Positions 52,856 to 62,657 are shown, numbered from the stretch's first letter. The stretch is DNA of 64,000 nt from Sphingomonas kyeonggiensis (GCF_014204495.1 NZ_JACHLN010000002.1:62001-126000); one strand, 5' to 3'. Program-made: numbers and translations. Notes: generated by a model from the letters alone, not told the origin.

Positions 52856-54001
52856 ATGGACCGTCGTTCGATCCTCGGCATGGCCGGCATTGCCGCGATG
52901 CTGCCCCCCGAAGTCCTCGCCCAGTCGCAGAGCTCGGGCAATGCACCCTCCGAGAATGCCGCGCCTACCGGGCCGGAGCCTGGGGTGAAGCACCGCGTCG
53001 ATTTCGGCGTGATCGGGCTCGACCATGCGCATATCTATTCGATGACCGACGCGATGATCCGCGGCGGCGGCGTGCTCAGGGCCTTTTTCTCGGCCGATCC
53101 GAAGCAGGTCGACACCTTCCGCAAGCGCTATGGCAATGCCGTGAAGCTCGCCCGCAGCGAGGACGAAATCCTGGGCGACAAGGCGATCAGGCTGATCGTT
53201 GGCGCGCCGATCCCCGATCTGCGCGCGCCGCTGGGCATCCGGGCAATGCGCGCTGGCAAGGACTATCTGGGCGACAAGCCGGCGATCACCAGCCTCGAGC
53301 AGCTTGCCGAAGTGCGCAAGGCGATCGCGGAGACGAAGTGCAAGTTCGCGATCATGTATTCCGAGCGGCTCGAGGTGCGCGCCGCCGTCCATGCCGGCGA
53401 GCTCGTCCAGCAGGGGCGGATCGGCAAGGTGATTCAGACGGTGAACCTCGCGCCGCACCGCGTCGGCGTCGGCCGGCCGGACTGGTTCTGGGACAAGACC
53501 CGCTATGGCGGCATCCTCACCGATATCGGCAGCCACCAGGCCGAGCAGTTCCTGTTCTACACTGGATCGAAGACCGCGCATGTCGTCGCCGCGCAAACCG
53601 GCAACCTCAAATGGCCGGACAAGCCGGGCTTCGAGGATTTCGGCGACATGATGCTGACCGGCGACGGCGGCACCGGCTATGTCCGGGTCGACTGGTTCAC
53701 CCCCGACGGGCTGCCGACCTGGGGCGACGGCCGGCTCTTCATCCTCGGCACCGAGGGCTATATCGAGCTGCGCAAATATGTGGACATCGCCGGGCGCCCG
53801 GGCGGCAACCACCTGCTGATCTGCGACAAGCAGGGCGTACGCTATATCGATTGCTCGAAGATGCCGCTGCCCTTCGGCCCGCAATTCATCACCGACATCG
53901 TCGAGCGCTCGAGCGTGGCGCAGGACCAGGAACAGGCCCTGCTCGCCGCCGAGCTGGTGCTCACCGCACAGAAGAACGCGACGAGGCCAGTGACGGCCTG
54001 A
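52856..54001 (+). CDS. Gfo/Idh/MocA-family oxidoreductase 1 (exported)
   Basis: The 381-residue protein carries a twin-arginine-like leader (MDRRSILGMAGIAAML). A Rossmann domain with FGVIGLDHAHIYS lacks the usual third glycine of GxGxxG. The EKP-like motif is GDKPAIT, and a substrate domain has GGILTDIGSHQAEQFLF with the conserved His. It may act on sugar derivatives with a tightly bound or altered cofactor. AGGAG at 52842-52846 fits ATG 52856. It lies between a cupin gene and a second Gfo/Idh gene in one run. Confidence 0.87.
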   Translation: MDRRSILGMAGIAAMLPPEVLAQSQSSGNAPSENAAPTGPEPGVKHRVDFGVIGLDHAHIYSMTDAMIRGGGVLRAFFSADPKQVDTFRKRYGNAVKLARSEDEILGDKAIRLIVGAPIPDLRAPLGIRAMRAGKDYLGDKPAITSLEQLAEVRKAIAETKCKFAIMYSERLEVRAAVHAGELVQQGRIGKVIQTVNLAPHRVGVGRPDWFWDKTRYGGILTDIGSHQAEQFLFYTGSKTAHVVAAQTGNLKWPDKPGFEDFGDMMLTGDGGTGYVRVDWFTPDGLPTWGDGRLFILGTEGYIELRKYVDIAGRPGGNHLLICDKQGVRYIDCSKMPLPFGPQFITDIVERSSVAQDQEQALLAAELVLTAQKNATRPVTA

Positions 54002-54027
54002 ACCCTATAACAGAGGAGGAGAGGGGC

Positions 54028-55371
54028 ATGCGGCTTTCCAGACGTCAGGCGATCGGAGCGGTAGCGGCGCCGATGATCGTGCCGTCCAGCGTGTTCGGGC
54101 AGAATGCTCCCTCCAACCGCGTGACCGTGGGCGCGATCGGCGTCGGCCGGATCAGCCGCGTCCACGACATGAAGGAGATCCACAAGCACGCCGATGCCCA
54201 GATCGTGGCGGTGTGCGATGTCGATACCAAGCGGCTCGGCGCCGGCATGCAACTGGTCGACGATCGCTATGCGGCCAGCGCGGGCAAGCCCTATTCGGGC
54301 ACGCGCGGCTATGCCGACTATCGCGAGCTGCTTGCCGCCACGGACATCGACGCGGTGCTGGTCTCGACCCCCGACCACCAGCACGCGCCGCTCGCCGTGC
54401 ATGCGGTGCAGGCGGGCAAGCATGTCTATCTGCAGAAGCCGGCCTCGCTGACCATCGCCGAGGGGCGGCGGATGGCGGACGAAGTGAAGAAGTCCGGCAG
54501 GATCCTGCAGATCGGTTCGCAGCAGCGCGGGCAGGACCCCTGGCCGCAATTCCACCGCGCCTGCGAGCTGGTCCGCAACGGGCGGGTCGGCAAGCTCAAG
54601 CATGTCGAGATCGGCCTGCCCGGCGACCCTTCGGGACCTGCGGCGGCGCAGATGCCGATCCCCTCGAACCTCAACTACGACGCCTGGCTGGGGACCACGC
54701 CCGAGCAATATTATACCGAGATCCGCGTCCACCCGCAGAACAGCTTCGAGGATCGCCCCGGCTGGCTGCGCATGGAGCAGTTCGGCGCCGGGATGATCAC
54801 CGGCTGGGGCGCGCATCATGTCGACATCGCCCATTGGGGCATGGACATGGAGCATTCGGGGCCCGTCGAGATCTGGGGCAGCGCCGAATTCCCCAAGTCC
54901 GGCCTGTGGGATGTGCACGGCCCGTTCGAGACGCATGCGCGCTATGCCAATGGCGTGACGATGACGATCTCGGGCGCGCTGCCCAACGGCGTGAAGTTCA
55001 TCGGCGACAGGGGCTGGGTGTTCGTCCAGCGCACCGGCGCGGTCTCCTCGTCCGATCCTTCCAAGCCGGCCGAGGTGCCGCTGACCGCGAGCGATGCGAA
55101 GATCCTCGCCAGCGTGATCGGCCCGAACGAGATCCAGCTCTACAAGGCGCCCGAGCAGCACCGGAACTGGCTCGATGCGATCCTCAAGGGCGTTCCGGTC
55201 AGCGCACCCGCCGAGATCGGCCACCGTGCCTGCTCGACCTGCCTGCTCCACCATGTCGCGATGAAGACCGGCCGCCGCCTGAAATGGGACCCCGTGGCCG
55301 AGACGTTCATCGGGGACGATGCGGCGAACGCGATGCTCAGCCGGCCGCAACGGGCGAAATACGCGATCTGA
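54028..55371 (+). CDS. Gfo/Idh/MocA-family oxidoreductase 2 (exported)
   Basis: The 447-residue protein has a Tat-type leader (MRLSRRQAIGAVAAPMIVPSSVFG). A Rossmann motif (VGAIGVGRISRVHD), STPDHQHAPLAVHAVQAGKHVYLQKP (EKP variant) and catalytic-His region GWGAHHVDIAHWGMD follow. It resembles glucose-fructose-oxidoreductase-like exported dehydrogenases, which keep NADP tightly bound in the periplasm. AGGAGGAGAG gives a strong start. Last gene of a cupin-Gfo-Gfo run, with a terminator behind it. Confidence 0.9.
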   Translation: MRLSRRQAIGAVAAPMIVPSSVFGQNAPSNRVTVGAIGVGRISRVHDMKEIHKHADAQIVAVCDVDTKRLGAGMQLVDDRYAASAGKPYSGTRGYADYRELLAATDIDAVLVSTPDHQHAPLAVHAVQAGKHVYLQKPASLTIAEGRRMADEVKKSGRILQIGSQQRGQDPWPQFHRACELVRNGRVGKLKHVEIGLPGDPSGPAAAQMPIPSNLNYDAWLGTTPEQYYTEIRVHPQNSFEDRPGWLRMEQFGAGMITGWGAHHVDIAHWGMDMEHSGPVEIWGSAEFPKSGLWDVHGPFETHARYANGVTMTISGALPNGVKFIGDRGWVFVQRTGAVSSSDPSKPAEVPLTASDAKILASVIGPNEIQLYKAPEQHRNWLDAILKGVPVSAPAEIGHRACSTCLLHHVAMKTGRRLKWDPVAETFIGDDAANAMLSRPQRAKYAI

Positions 55372-55384
55372 ACGGCTCCCCTCC

Positions 55385-55420
55385 GTGATCCTGGCCCGAG
55401 GGTCGGGATCACGCTTTTTC
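55385..55420 (+). terminator. Intrinsic terminator after Gfo/Idh gene 2
   Basis: GTGATCC and GGATCAC, with an inner GGCCC/GGGTC stem, form a long hairpin followed by CTTTTTC. Confidence 0.9.
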
Positions 55421-55475
55421 TTGTCGCCCGGCGGGGCTAGGGGCGGGGCGGTATCGCATAGAGAAGGAGCAGCGC

Positions 55476-56498
55476 ATGATCCGCACCGGAGTTATCGGCT
55501 ATGGCCTGGGCGGGCTCGCCTTCCACGCGCCGCTGGTGGACGCGGTGCCCGAGCTGGAACTGGCGGCGATCGCTACCTCTCGCGCCGACCAGGTGCATGA
55601 ACGCTATCCGGATGTGACGGTGACCAATGCCGATGCGCTGCTCGCCGATCCGTCGATCGAGCTGGTCGTCGTCACCACGCCTAACGACACGCATGTGCCG
55701 CTCGCGCGCCGGGCGCTGGAGGCGGGCAAGCATGTCGTGATCGACAAACCCTTCGCCACCAATGTCGCAGACGGCGAGGGGCTGGTCGCGCTCGCCCGGG
55801 AGAAGGGCCTGATCGCCAGCGCCTTCCACAACCGCCGCTGGGACGGCGACTTCCTCACCGTGCGCAAGCTGCTCGACAGCGGCGTGCTGGGCGAGGTGAT
55901 GCTGGCGGAGCTGCGCTGGGACCGGTTCCGCCCCGCACTCGCCCAGGCCTGGAAGGAAGATCCCGAGGCCGGTGCGGGCATCCTTGCCGATCTCGGCCCG
56001 CACCTGATCGACCAGGCGCTCCAGCTGTTCGGCGCGCCCGAGGCGGTCTGCGGCGACATCGCCGTCCAGCGCGAAGGCGGACGGACCGACGATTATTTCG
56101 AGATCACGCTCTTCTATGGCGAACGCCGCGTGACGCTCTCCGCCGGGCGCCTGTTCGTCACGCCGCGTCCGCGCTTCTGGCTGCACGGCACCAAGGCGGA
56201 CTTCGCCAAGCATGGCCTCGACCCGCAAGAGCCACGGGTGAAGGACGGCGCGCGTTACACCGATCCCGGCGTCGGCGACGAGGACGCGCAGTTCCACGGC
56301 ACACTCACCCATGCCGACGGGCGCAGCGAGATCGTGGCAACCGAGACGGGCGACTATCGCGGTTTCTATGCCGGTATCGCGCGCGCCATCGCCGAGGGCG
56401 GCTCCGCGCCGGTACGCGGCGAGGACGCGGTGCTGGGCCTGCGCATTGCCGAGCTCGCGCGGGAGAGTGCGAAGACGGGTCGGCGGCTCGCGCTCTAA
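55476..56498 (+). CDS. Gfo/Idh/MocA-family oxidoreductase 3 (cytoplasmic)
   Basis: The 340-residue dehydrogenase lacks a leader. It has a Rossmann motif (TGVIGYGLGGLAFHAP), TTPNDTHVPLARRALEAGKHVVIDKP and ILADLGPHLIDQAL with the conserved His. It resembles the YdgJ/YhhX-type branch acting on inositols or sugars with NAD(P). AGAAGGAGCAGC precedes the ATG. It stands alone after a terminator and ends at a REPIN, convergent with GH3 gene 2. Confidence 0.9.
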   Translation: MIRTGVIGYGLGGLAFHAPLVDAVPELELAAIATSRADQVHERYPDVTVTNADALLADPSIELVVVTTPNDTHVPLARRALEAGKHVVIDKPFATNVADGEGLVALAREKGLIASAFHNRRWDGDFLTVRKLLDSGVLGEVMLAELRWDRFRPALAQAWKEDPEAGAGILADLGPHLIDQALQLFGAPEAVCGDIAVQREGGRTDDYFEITLFYGERRVTLSAGRLFVTPRPRFWLHGTKADFAKHGLDPQEPRVKDGARYTDPGVGDEDAQFHGTLTHADGRSEIVATETGDYRGFYAGIARAIAEGGSAPVRGEDAVLGLRIAELARESAKTGRRLAL

Positions 56499-56502
56499 CG
56501 GT

Positions 56503-56578
56503 TCCCCGGCGAACGCCGGGGCCCAGAGCCAAGGCAGAACGTCGCTCCGTAACCCTGGGCCCCGGCCTTCGCCGGGGA
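56503..56578. repeat. REPIN-like pair of inverted REP palindromes, second copy
   Basis: TCCCCGGCGAACGCCGGGG and the inverted CCCCGGCCTTCGCCGGGGA are extended inward by CCCAG/CCCTGGG and separated by about 25 bp. It matches the element at 3551-3625 and fills the gap between two convergent genes. Confidence 0.85.
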
Positions 56579-56595
56579 TCAGTTTCTCGCCTCGA

Positions 56596-58815
56596 TCAGG
56601 GCCGCCAGCCCACCGCGATCGTCCGTGGCGAGAGCGTTACCGGCACGGTCGCGACGATGTCCTTCGCCGAGGTGCCGAGCAGCACCTTGTAGCCGCCGCC
56701 CGCGATCTTCCAGCTGCTGCTCGCCGCGTCCCAGGTTGCGAGCAGGCGCGGATCGACCTTGAGCGAGATCTTCTTCGCCTCGCCCGGCGCCAGCTCGACC
56801 TTGTCGAACGCACCCAGGCGCTTCGGGGCTTCCCAGCCCGCGCCGGCGACATAGAGCTGCGGCACCGCCTTGCCCTTCACCTTGCCGGTGTTGCGCACGG
56901 TGAAGCTGGCGGAAATGCTGCCGTCATCGGCGCGCGCACTCAGCCCCGAATAGCCGAACTCGGTAAAGCTGAGGCCGTGGCCGAACGGGAAAGCCGGGGT
57001 CAGTCCCTTGGCGTCATACCATTTGTAGCCGACCGTCGCGCCTTCGCTATAGGTCGTGTCGCCCTTGTTCGGGGTCGACGGCTTGGGCAGCTGGTCGATG
57101 CTGGCGGGGAAGGTGGCGGGCAAATGGCCCGAGGGATTGACCTTGCCGAACAGCAGGTTGGCGATCGCGCCGCCGCCCTGGGTGCCCGGATACCAGGCGG
57201 CGAGGATGCCGGCGACCTGGCCGCGCCACGGCGTCAGCACCGGTCCGCCGGTCTCGAGCACCACCACCGTGCGCGGATTGGCCTTGGCGACGGCGGCGAT
57301 CAGCTTGTCCTGATCGTCCTCGAGCGTGAGCGACACGTCGAACGCTTCGCCGGCCCATTGCGTGGCGAAGACGATCGCCACGTCCGCGCCCTTGGCCAGC
57401 TTCGCCGCGCTGCCGACATTGCCGCCATCGGCGAACACCACTTCGGCATTGGGCGCCTGTGCCTTGATCGCGGCGAGCGGCGCGTCGGGATAATACATCA
57501 CCGGCCCCGGCCAGCTGGTCGGCTTGAGCCCGGGCACCGCATTGCCTGCCACCGGATAGACCAGCGAGGAGCCGCTGCCGGCCAGCACGCCCTTGTCGGC
57601 GCGCCCGCCGATCACGACGATCTTCTTTGTGGCGGGCGACAGCGGCAGGATCGCGCCCTTGTTCTGGAGCAGCACCGCGCCGCCCTCGGCATCCTTGCGA
57701 GTCACTTCGCCGTGATCGGCGAGCATCGCCGGCGCCAGATCCATCGGCGCCTCGGTCACCGGCTGGTCAACCAGCCCGTTGGCGAACATCGCGTGGAGGA
57801 TCGCGCCGGCCATGGCGTCGAGGCGTGCGGCCGGGACGTCACCCTTGGTCACCGCGGCCTTCAGCGGCGCGCCGAAATAGGGCTCCTTGTCGAACGGGAA
57901 GCCCGAATCCTGATCAAGCCCGGCATTGGCGGCGGGCGCGGTCGAATGGGTCGCGCCCCAGTCCGACATCACATAGCCCTTGTACCCCCAGTCGCGGCGC
58001 AACACGTCGTTTAGCAGCCACGCGTTCTCGCAGGCATGGGTGCCGTTCACCCGGTTGTACGAGCACATCACCGAGCCGGGATCGCCCTTCTCGATCGCGA
58101 ACTGGAAGGCGAGCAGGTCGCTGGTCCGCGCCGCCGCCTGGTCGATGATCGAGTTGCCGGTGTCGCGATCGGTTTCCTGATCGTTGATCGCATAATGCTT
58201 CACGGTCGAGACGATATGGTTCGACTGGATGCCGGCGATCTGCGCGCCGACCATCGTGCCCGCAAGCAGCGGATCCTCGCCGCCATATTCGAAGTTCCGC
58301 CCGTTGCGCGGCTCGCGCATCAGGTTGACGCCGCCGGCGAGCATCACGTTGAAGCCCGATGCGCGCGCCTCCGCGCCGATCATCGCGCCGCCGGCATGCG
58401 CCAGGTCGACATCCCAGCTCGCGGTGGTGGCAAGGCCCGAGGGCAGGGCGGTCCGGCCGCGCTTCTTGGGGGCGCCGCCCTGGGTGGCGACGCCGACGCC
58501 GGCATCGGTCTGCCACTGCGGCGGGATGCCCAGCCGCGGGATGCCGGGGATATAGCCGGCCGATCCGGGCCGCGCCTCGGCCGGTGCCTTGTAGCCGTTC
58601 TTGGGCGCGAAATCGGTGCCGAAATAGCCGAAGACCAGGGTCAGCTTCTCGTCCTCGGTCATCTGGGCGAGCACGGCCTTCACCCGCTCGTCCGGCGCGC
58701 GCTTGGCGTCGAGCCACGGCCGCGGCTGGTCTTGCGCGGCGGCGGGCGCCGCGGCGGCCAGGGCGATGCCCAGCGCGATCAACGAACCTGCAACGGCGTG
58801 GCGGCGCATCTTCAT
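56596..58815 (-). CDS. Exported GH3-family beta-glycosidase 2
   Basis: The 739-residue precursor has a signal peptide ending AAPAAAQ. GH3 features are LPSGLATTASWD, the sugar-binding STVKHYAINDQET, predicted nucleophile Asp285 in VMSDWGATHS, and FATQWAGEAFD in the second domain. A C-terminal fibronectin-III-like domain starts near GHGLSFTEFGY. It is related to the GH3 enzyme at 34755 (same layout and many shared motifs) but divergent enough for a different linkage or substrate. GGAGAGGGAATC precedes the ATG. Two LacI-type operators lie upstream. Confidence 0.92.
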   Translation of the reverse strand: MKMRRHAVAGSLIALGIALAAAAPAAAQDQPRPWLDAKRAPDERVKAVLAQMTEDEKLTLVFGYFGTDFAPKNGYKAPAEARPGSAGYIPGIPRLGIPPQWQTDAGVGVATQGGAPKKRGRTALPSGLATTASWDVDLAHAGGAMIGAEARASGFNVMLAGGVNLMREPRNGRNFEYGGEDPLLAGTMVGAQIAGIQSNHIVSTVKHYAINDQETDRDTGNSIIDQAAARTSDLLAFQFAIEKGDPGSVMCSYNRVNGTHACENAWLLNDVLRRDWGYKGYVMSDWGATHSTAPAANAGLDQDSGFPFDKEPYFGAPLKAAVTKGDVPAARLDAMAGAILHAMFANGLVDQPVTEAPMDLAPAMLADHGEVTRKDAEGGAVLLQNKGAILPLSPATKKIVVIGGRADKGVLAGSGSSLVYPVAGNAVPGLKPTSWPGPVMYYPDAPLAAIKAQAPNAEVVFADGGNVGSAAKLAKGADVAIVFATQWAGEAFDVSLTLEDDQDKLIAAVAKANPRTVVVLETGGPVLTPWRGQVAGILAAWYPGTQGGGAIANLLFGKVNPSGHLPATFPASIDQLPKPSTPNKGDTTYSEGATVGYKWYDAKGLTPAFPFGHGLSFTEFGYSGLSARADDGSISASFTVRNTGKVKGKAVPQLYVAGAGWEAPKRLGAFDKVELAPGEAKKISLKVDPRLLATWDAASSSWKIAGGGYKVLLGTSAKDIVATVPVTLSPRTIAVGWRP

Positions 58816-58832
58816 GATTCCCTCTCCGACTT

Positions 58833-58885
58833 TTTGTCAGCGTTGTCGGGAAGGCTATACAGGTCAAGCGCTGGTAACGCTATCA
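58833..58885. promoter_or_regulatory. Two LacI-type operators upstream of GH3 gene 2
   Basis: Site A (58833-58850) contains AGCGTTGTCGG, shared with the operator at 34651-34668. Site B (58872-58885, TGGTAACGCTATCA) resembles the inverse of the site at 40326-40339. The CG centres are 37 bp apart. Both lie within 75 bp of the ATG at 58815. Confidence 0.6.
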
Positions 58886-58928
58886 ATCCGTGGTCGTAGG
58901 AGACCGCCGCAGCACCTTCCCCGGTCAT

Positions 58929-58945
58929 GCTGAAACAAGTTCAGC
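58929..58945. terminator. Short palindrome after nadE
   Basis: GCTGAA and TTCAGC pair around ACAAG, within a GTCATGCTGAAACAAGTTCA context resembling another common GC-rich alphaproteobacterial REP. It lies 18 bp beyond the nadE stop and may act as a terminator, but there is no clear T-run. Confidence 0.4.
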
Positions 58946-58962
58946 AGGATGGTGACGGTCGG

Positions 58963-61014
58963 CTAGGGCAAATTCGCCTTCAACTCCTCGATCCACGCCC
59001 GCGCCACGCTGTCCGAAGGGGCGCGCCAGTCGCCGCGCGGGCTCAGCGCGCCGCCGGCCGAGACCTTGGGGCCATTGGGCAGCGCCGAGCGCTTGAACTG
59101 GCTGGTCTGGAAGAAGCGGAACAGGAATTCGCGCAGCCACTTCGCGATCGTCTCCAGATCATAGCGGTTGCGGGCATCCTCGGGGAAGCCGATCGGCCAT
59201 TGCCCGGCGCTTGCGTCCTGCCAGGCATGCCAGGCGAGGAAGGCGATCTTGCTGGGCTTCAGCCCGAAGCGGATCGTGTAGTGGAGGAAGAAGTCGTGCA
59301 GCTCATAGGGGCCGATCCGATCCTGCGTGCTCTGCATCCTGCCGTCGGCATCGGCGGGCACCAGTTCGGGAGAGATCTCGGTATCGAGGATCGCGGTCAG
59401 CACGTCAGCCGCTTCGCCGGTGAACTGGCCGGTCTGCACGGTCCAGCGGATCAGATACTGGATCAGCGTCTTGGGCACGCCGGCATTTACGCCGTAATGG
59501 CTCATCTGGTCACCGACGCCATAGGTGCACCAGCCGAGCGCCAGTTCGCTGAGATCCCCTGTGCCCAGCACGAAGCCCTGGCGCTGGTTGGCGAGGCGGA
59601 AGAGATAATCGGTGCGCAGGCCGGCCTGGACGTTCTCGAAGGTCACGTCATAGACCGGCTCGCCCTTGGCATAGGGGTGGCCGATCCCTTCCAGCATCGT
59701 CTTCGCCGCCGGGCGGATGTCGATCTCGGCGCCGGTCACGCCCAATGCGTTCATCAGCGCCCAGGCGTTCGACTTGGTACCCTCGCTGGTCGCGAAGCCG
59801 GGCATGGTGAAGCCCAGGATGTCGGTGCGCGGACGGCCGAGCCGGTCCATCGCCTTGGCGGCGACGATCAGCGCATGGGTGGAGTCGAGCCCGCCCGACA
59901 CGCCGATGACGATATGCTTCGCACCGGTGGATTCGAGCCGCTTGCGCAGGCCCTCCACCTGGATGTTGAACGCCTCGTAGCAATCCTCTTCTAGCTTCGA
60001 CGGGGTGTTGGGCACGAAGGGGAAGCGGCGCAGCTTCCGCAGCAGGCCCTTGTCGGCATAGTCGGGCCGGTGCTGGAAGCCGATCCGGCGGAAGCGCGTC
60101 TCGGGATCGCCATTGGCGGCGGCGCAGTCGTTGAACGTGCCCATCCGCATCCGCTCGAGCCGGATGCGCTCCAGATCGATGTCCGCGCAGACGACTTCGG
60201 TGGTCAGCTCGAAACGCTCGGTGCTGGCGATCTGCTCACCCAGTTCGTGGATCATGCCCTGGCCGTCCCAGGCAAGGTCGGTGGTGCTCTCGCCGGGACC
60301 CGATGCGGAATAGACATAGGCCGCTACCGCACGTGCCGATTGCGCGGCGCAGAGCAGCGCCCGTTCGCGGGCCTTGCCGACGGTGATGTTCGAGGCGGAA
60401 AGGTTGCACAGCACCAGCGCACCGGCCAGCGCCCCCTTGGTGGAGGGGGGCAGGGGCGCCCAGTAATCCTCGCAGATCTCGGCGTGGAAGACGAAATCGG
60501 GCAGTTCCTCGGCGGCGAAGATCAGATCGGTGCCGAAGGGCACGGTCTGCCCGGCTACGTCGATCTCCAGCCCGGCAAGCCCGGCGCCGAGCGCGAACCA
60601 GCGCTTCTCATAATATTCGCGGTAATTGGGCAGGTAGCTCTTGGGCACCACGCCCAGGATGCGCCCGCGCGCGATCACCACCGCGCAATTGTAGAGCCGC
60701 CCGCTCCGCCGCAGCGCCGCGCCGACCAGCAGCACCGGCTTCAGCTCGGTGCTGGCCGTCACGATCGCGGCGATACCCGCTTCGGTCGCGTCGCAGATCA
60801 CGTCCTGCAGGTGCAGATCGTCGATCGCGTAGGAAGTGATGTTGAGCTCGGGAAAGACGAGGAGGTCCGCACCCATCTCGTCGCCCTGCCGCGCCAGCGC
60901 GATCGCCGCCTCGGCATTGGCGACAGGGGCGGCCACCGTGGTGATCGGGGTGCATACGCCCGCCCGGATCATTCCCTGGCGGTGGATCGAATAAAAAGGG
61001 TGGGACTGGGCCAT
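58963..61014 (-). CDS. nadE: Glutamine-dependent NAD(+) synthetase
   Basis: This cytoplasmic enzyme makes NAD+ from deamido-NAD, ATP and glutamine. The 683-residue product has an N-terminal nitrilase-type glutaminase with Glu in [10 protein letters not shown], Lys in [19 protein letters not shown] and Cys in [11 protein letters not shown]. The C-terminal synthetase has PP-loop [13 protein letters not shown]. Length fits the long, two-domain class. ATG 61014 with ACGGAGACG is preferred to 61053, which would overlap the divergent neighbour's promoter. Confidence 0.95.
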   Translation of the reverse strand: MAQSHPFYSIHRQGMIRAGVCTPITTVAAPVANAEAAIALARQGDEMGADLLVFPELNITSYAIDDLHLQDVICDATEAGIAAIVTASTELKPVLLVGAALRRSGRLYNCAVVIARGRILGVVPKSYLPNYREYYEKRWFALGAGLAGLEIDVAGQTVPFGTDLIFAAEELPDFVFHAEICEDYWAPLPPSTKGALAGALVLCNLSASNITVGKARERALLCAAQSARAVAAYVYSASGPGESTTDLAWDGQGMIHELGEQIASTERFELTTEVVCADIDLERIRLERMRMGTFNDCAAANGDPETRFRRIGFQHRPDYADKGLLRKLRRFPFVPNTPSKLEEDCYEAFNIQVEGLRKRLESTGAKHIVIGVSGGLDSTHALIVAAKAMDRLGRPRTDILGFTMPGFATSEGTKSNAWALMNALGVTGAEIDIRPAAKTMLEGIGHPYAKGEPVYDVTFENVQAGLRTDYLFRLANQRQGFVLGTGDLSELALGWCTYGVGDQMSHYGVNAGVPKTLIQYLIRWTVQTGQFTGEAADVLTAILDTEISPELVPADADGRMQSTQDRIGPYELHDFFLHYTIRFGLKPSKIAFLAWHAWQDASAGQWPIGFPEDARNRYDLETIAKWLREFLFRFFQTSQFKRSALPNGPKVSAGGALSPRGDWRAPSDSVARAWIEELKANLP

Positions 61015-61109
61015 CGTCTCCGTCTTGCAGCGACATGTTTCGATCTGTTGCATCCCCTAGTCGCTCGGCTCCGCTTGTGCCAGTCCCGCTCAGGCTCTAC
61101 CCGCAGGCC

Positions 61110-62621
61110 ATGCTCCACTGGATCCGTCGCCAGTTCGATGCGCATCCGGTGCGCGCGGTCATGGTGATCTTCGCGGCCTATACCGTCTTCAAGATCAACC
61201 TGAAGTTCTTCGCGCCGGCGGGGCCGTGGTGGCGGGGCTGGCACGATCAGATGCAATATCTGAAGTCGGCAAAGGCGTTCCTGCATTTCGACCTGAGCCC
61301 GGACCAGCATTGGTATCCCTTGCTCTATCCGCTTGCCGGCGCGCCCTTCGCCTGGGCGCCGACGCCGTTCGTGCCGATCAACCTGCTTTGCTATGCGGGC
61401 GCCTTTATCGGCTTCCACCGCATCTGCGCGCGCTTCGGGGTGGGGAGCCTTGCGGCGGGCCTGCTGTTCCTCGCCGCGACGATCGGCGACCTGCGCATCT
61501 CCAAATTCTGGCTCGAGCCCTGGACGACGACCATGTCGGCCGCCTTCATCTGGCTGGCCTTTGCCGAGGCTGCCGACATGATGTTCGGCGAGCGCCGCCG
61601 GCCCTGGCGGCTCGGCGCGCTGCTGATGGCGATCGCGCTGGTCCGCCCGGCCGATGTGGTGGTCAGCGCAGTGATCGGCGGCTTCGCGCTGTGGCGTCCG
61701 GTGCTGATCGAGAAGCGCTGGGGCGATCTGGCGAGGGGGCTGGGTGGGGCGGGCGCGGCGCTGCTGCCCTATCTGCTGCTCTATCTCGCCATTTATGGCC
61801 CACGCCTCACCGAGTATACGATCCTGTCAGGCGATTACGGCTTCGCCTTTGCCGATCTCGGCTGGAAGGCGAGCATCCTGCTCGTCGATCCCTCGCCCTG
61901 GTTCCCCGGCGAGACCGGGCTGCTGCGCGAGCTGCCCTGGCTGCTCACCGGCACGGCGGGCCTGATCCTCGGCGTGATGCGCCTCCAGGGGCCGACGCGC
62001 TGGCTGACGCTCTGCATGGTACTGGTCGCCCTGATCTACACGACGATGATGCTCGCCTATGTCGATCTGGTTCCCAGCGGCATGTGGCGCTTCTTCAACG
62101 CGCATTACTTCAAATGGCTGTTCCCGATGGCGGCGCTGTTCACCTGGCTGCTGGTCACCTGGCGCGATGCGCGCGGGATCGCGGTGGTGGTGGCGCTGGT
62201 GCTGCTCGCCAGCTTCCGCATCGTCCCGCGCCCGGCCGAGCCGCGGGAGCCGGCCAAGGCGATCGCCTTCGCCGCGCCGCAGGCGCCCTGGCAGGACATC
62301 TATTTCGCCCGCTCGGCGGTGGTCGATGCGAAGGGCGCCCAGCGCAGCCCGGCCGACTATCACCAGCTGCCGATGGGCGACCGGGTGATGGCCATCGCCT
62401 TCAAGCGCCGGTTCGAGGGGGATACGCTCTGGTATGGCGTCACGCCTGCCAGCGTCGCGACCTGGCCCAAAGGCAGCGGCAAGGCGGAGGTGGTGCTGCC
62501 CGGCAGCTGGCCGCAAAAGCCGATCGCGCGCTACGCGACGAAGCTCACCTTCGGCTATCCATGCTGGGCGCCGCCCTTCCCGTGCGGGACCGGGCCGGGG
62601 CCGGGGTTGCCGAAGAACTAG
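61110..62621 (+). CDS. Polytopic membrane protein of unknown function
   Basis: The 503-residue protein has roughly ten hydrophobic helices and a soluble C-terminal part (residues about 385-503) with no recognised domain. An early luminal-type loop contains WHDQMQYLKSAKAFLHFD and DQHWYPLLYP, and the layout resembles GT-C-fold glycosyltransferase-like membrane proteins, but no defining catalytic motif was confirmed. The longer frame from 61035 overlaps the nadE leader; ATG 61110 directly precedes the first helix. It is divergent from nadE and ends at dispersed repeat copy 3. Confidence 0.75.
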   Translation: MLHWIRRQFDAHPVRAVMVIFAAYTVFKINLKFFAPAGPWWRGWHDQMQYLKSAKAFLHFDLSPDQHWYPLLYPLAGAPFAWAPTPFVPINLLCYAGAFIGFHRICARFGVGSLAAGLLFLAATIGDLRISKFWLEPWTTTMSAAFIWLAFAEAADMMFGERRRPWRLGALLMAIALVRPADVVVSAVIGGFALWRPVLIEKRWGDLARGLGGAGAALLPYLLLYLAIYGPRLTEYTILSGDYGFAFADLGWKASILLVDPSPWFPGETGLLRELPWLLTGTAGLILGVMRLQGPTRWLTLCMVLVALIYTTMMLAYVDLVPSGMWRFFNAHYFKWLFPMAALFTWLLVTWRDARGIAVVVALVLLASFRIVPRPAEPREPAKAIAFAAPQAPWQDIYFARSAVVDAKGAQRSPADYHQLPMGDRVMAIAFKRRFEGDTLWYGVTPASVATWPKGSGKAEVVLPGSWPQKPIARYATKLTFGYPCWAPPFPCGTGPGPGLPKN

Positions 62622-62657
62622 GCGGTACCGGCATCCAACATCGAAGTTGGGGTGACA

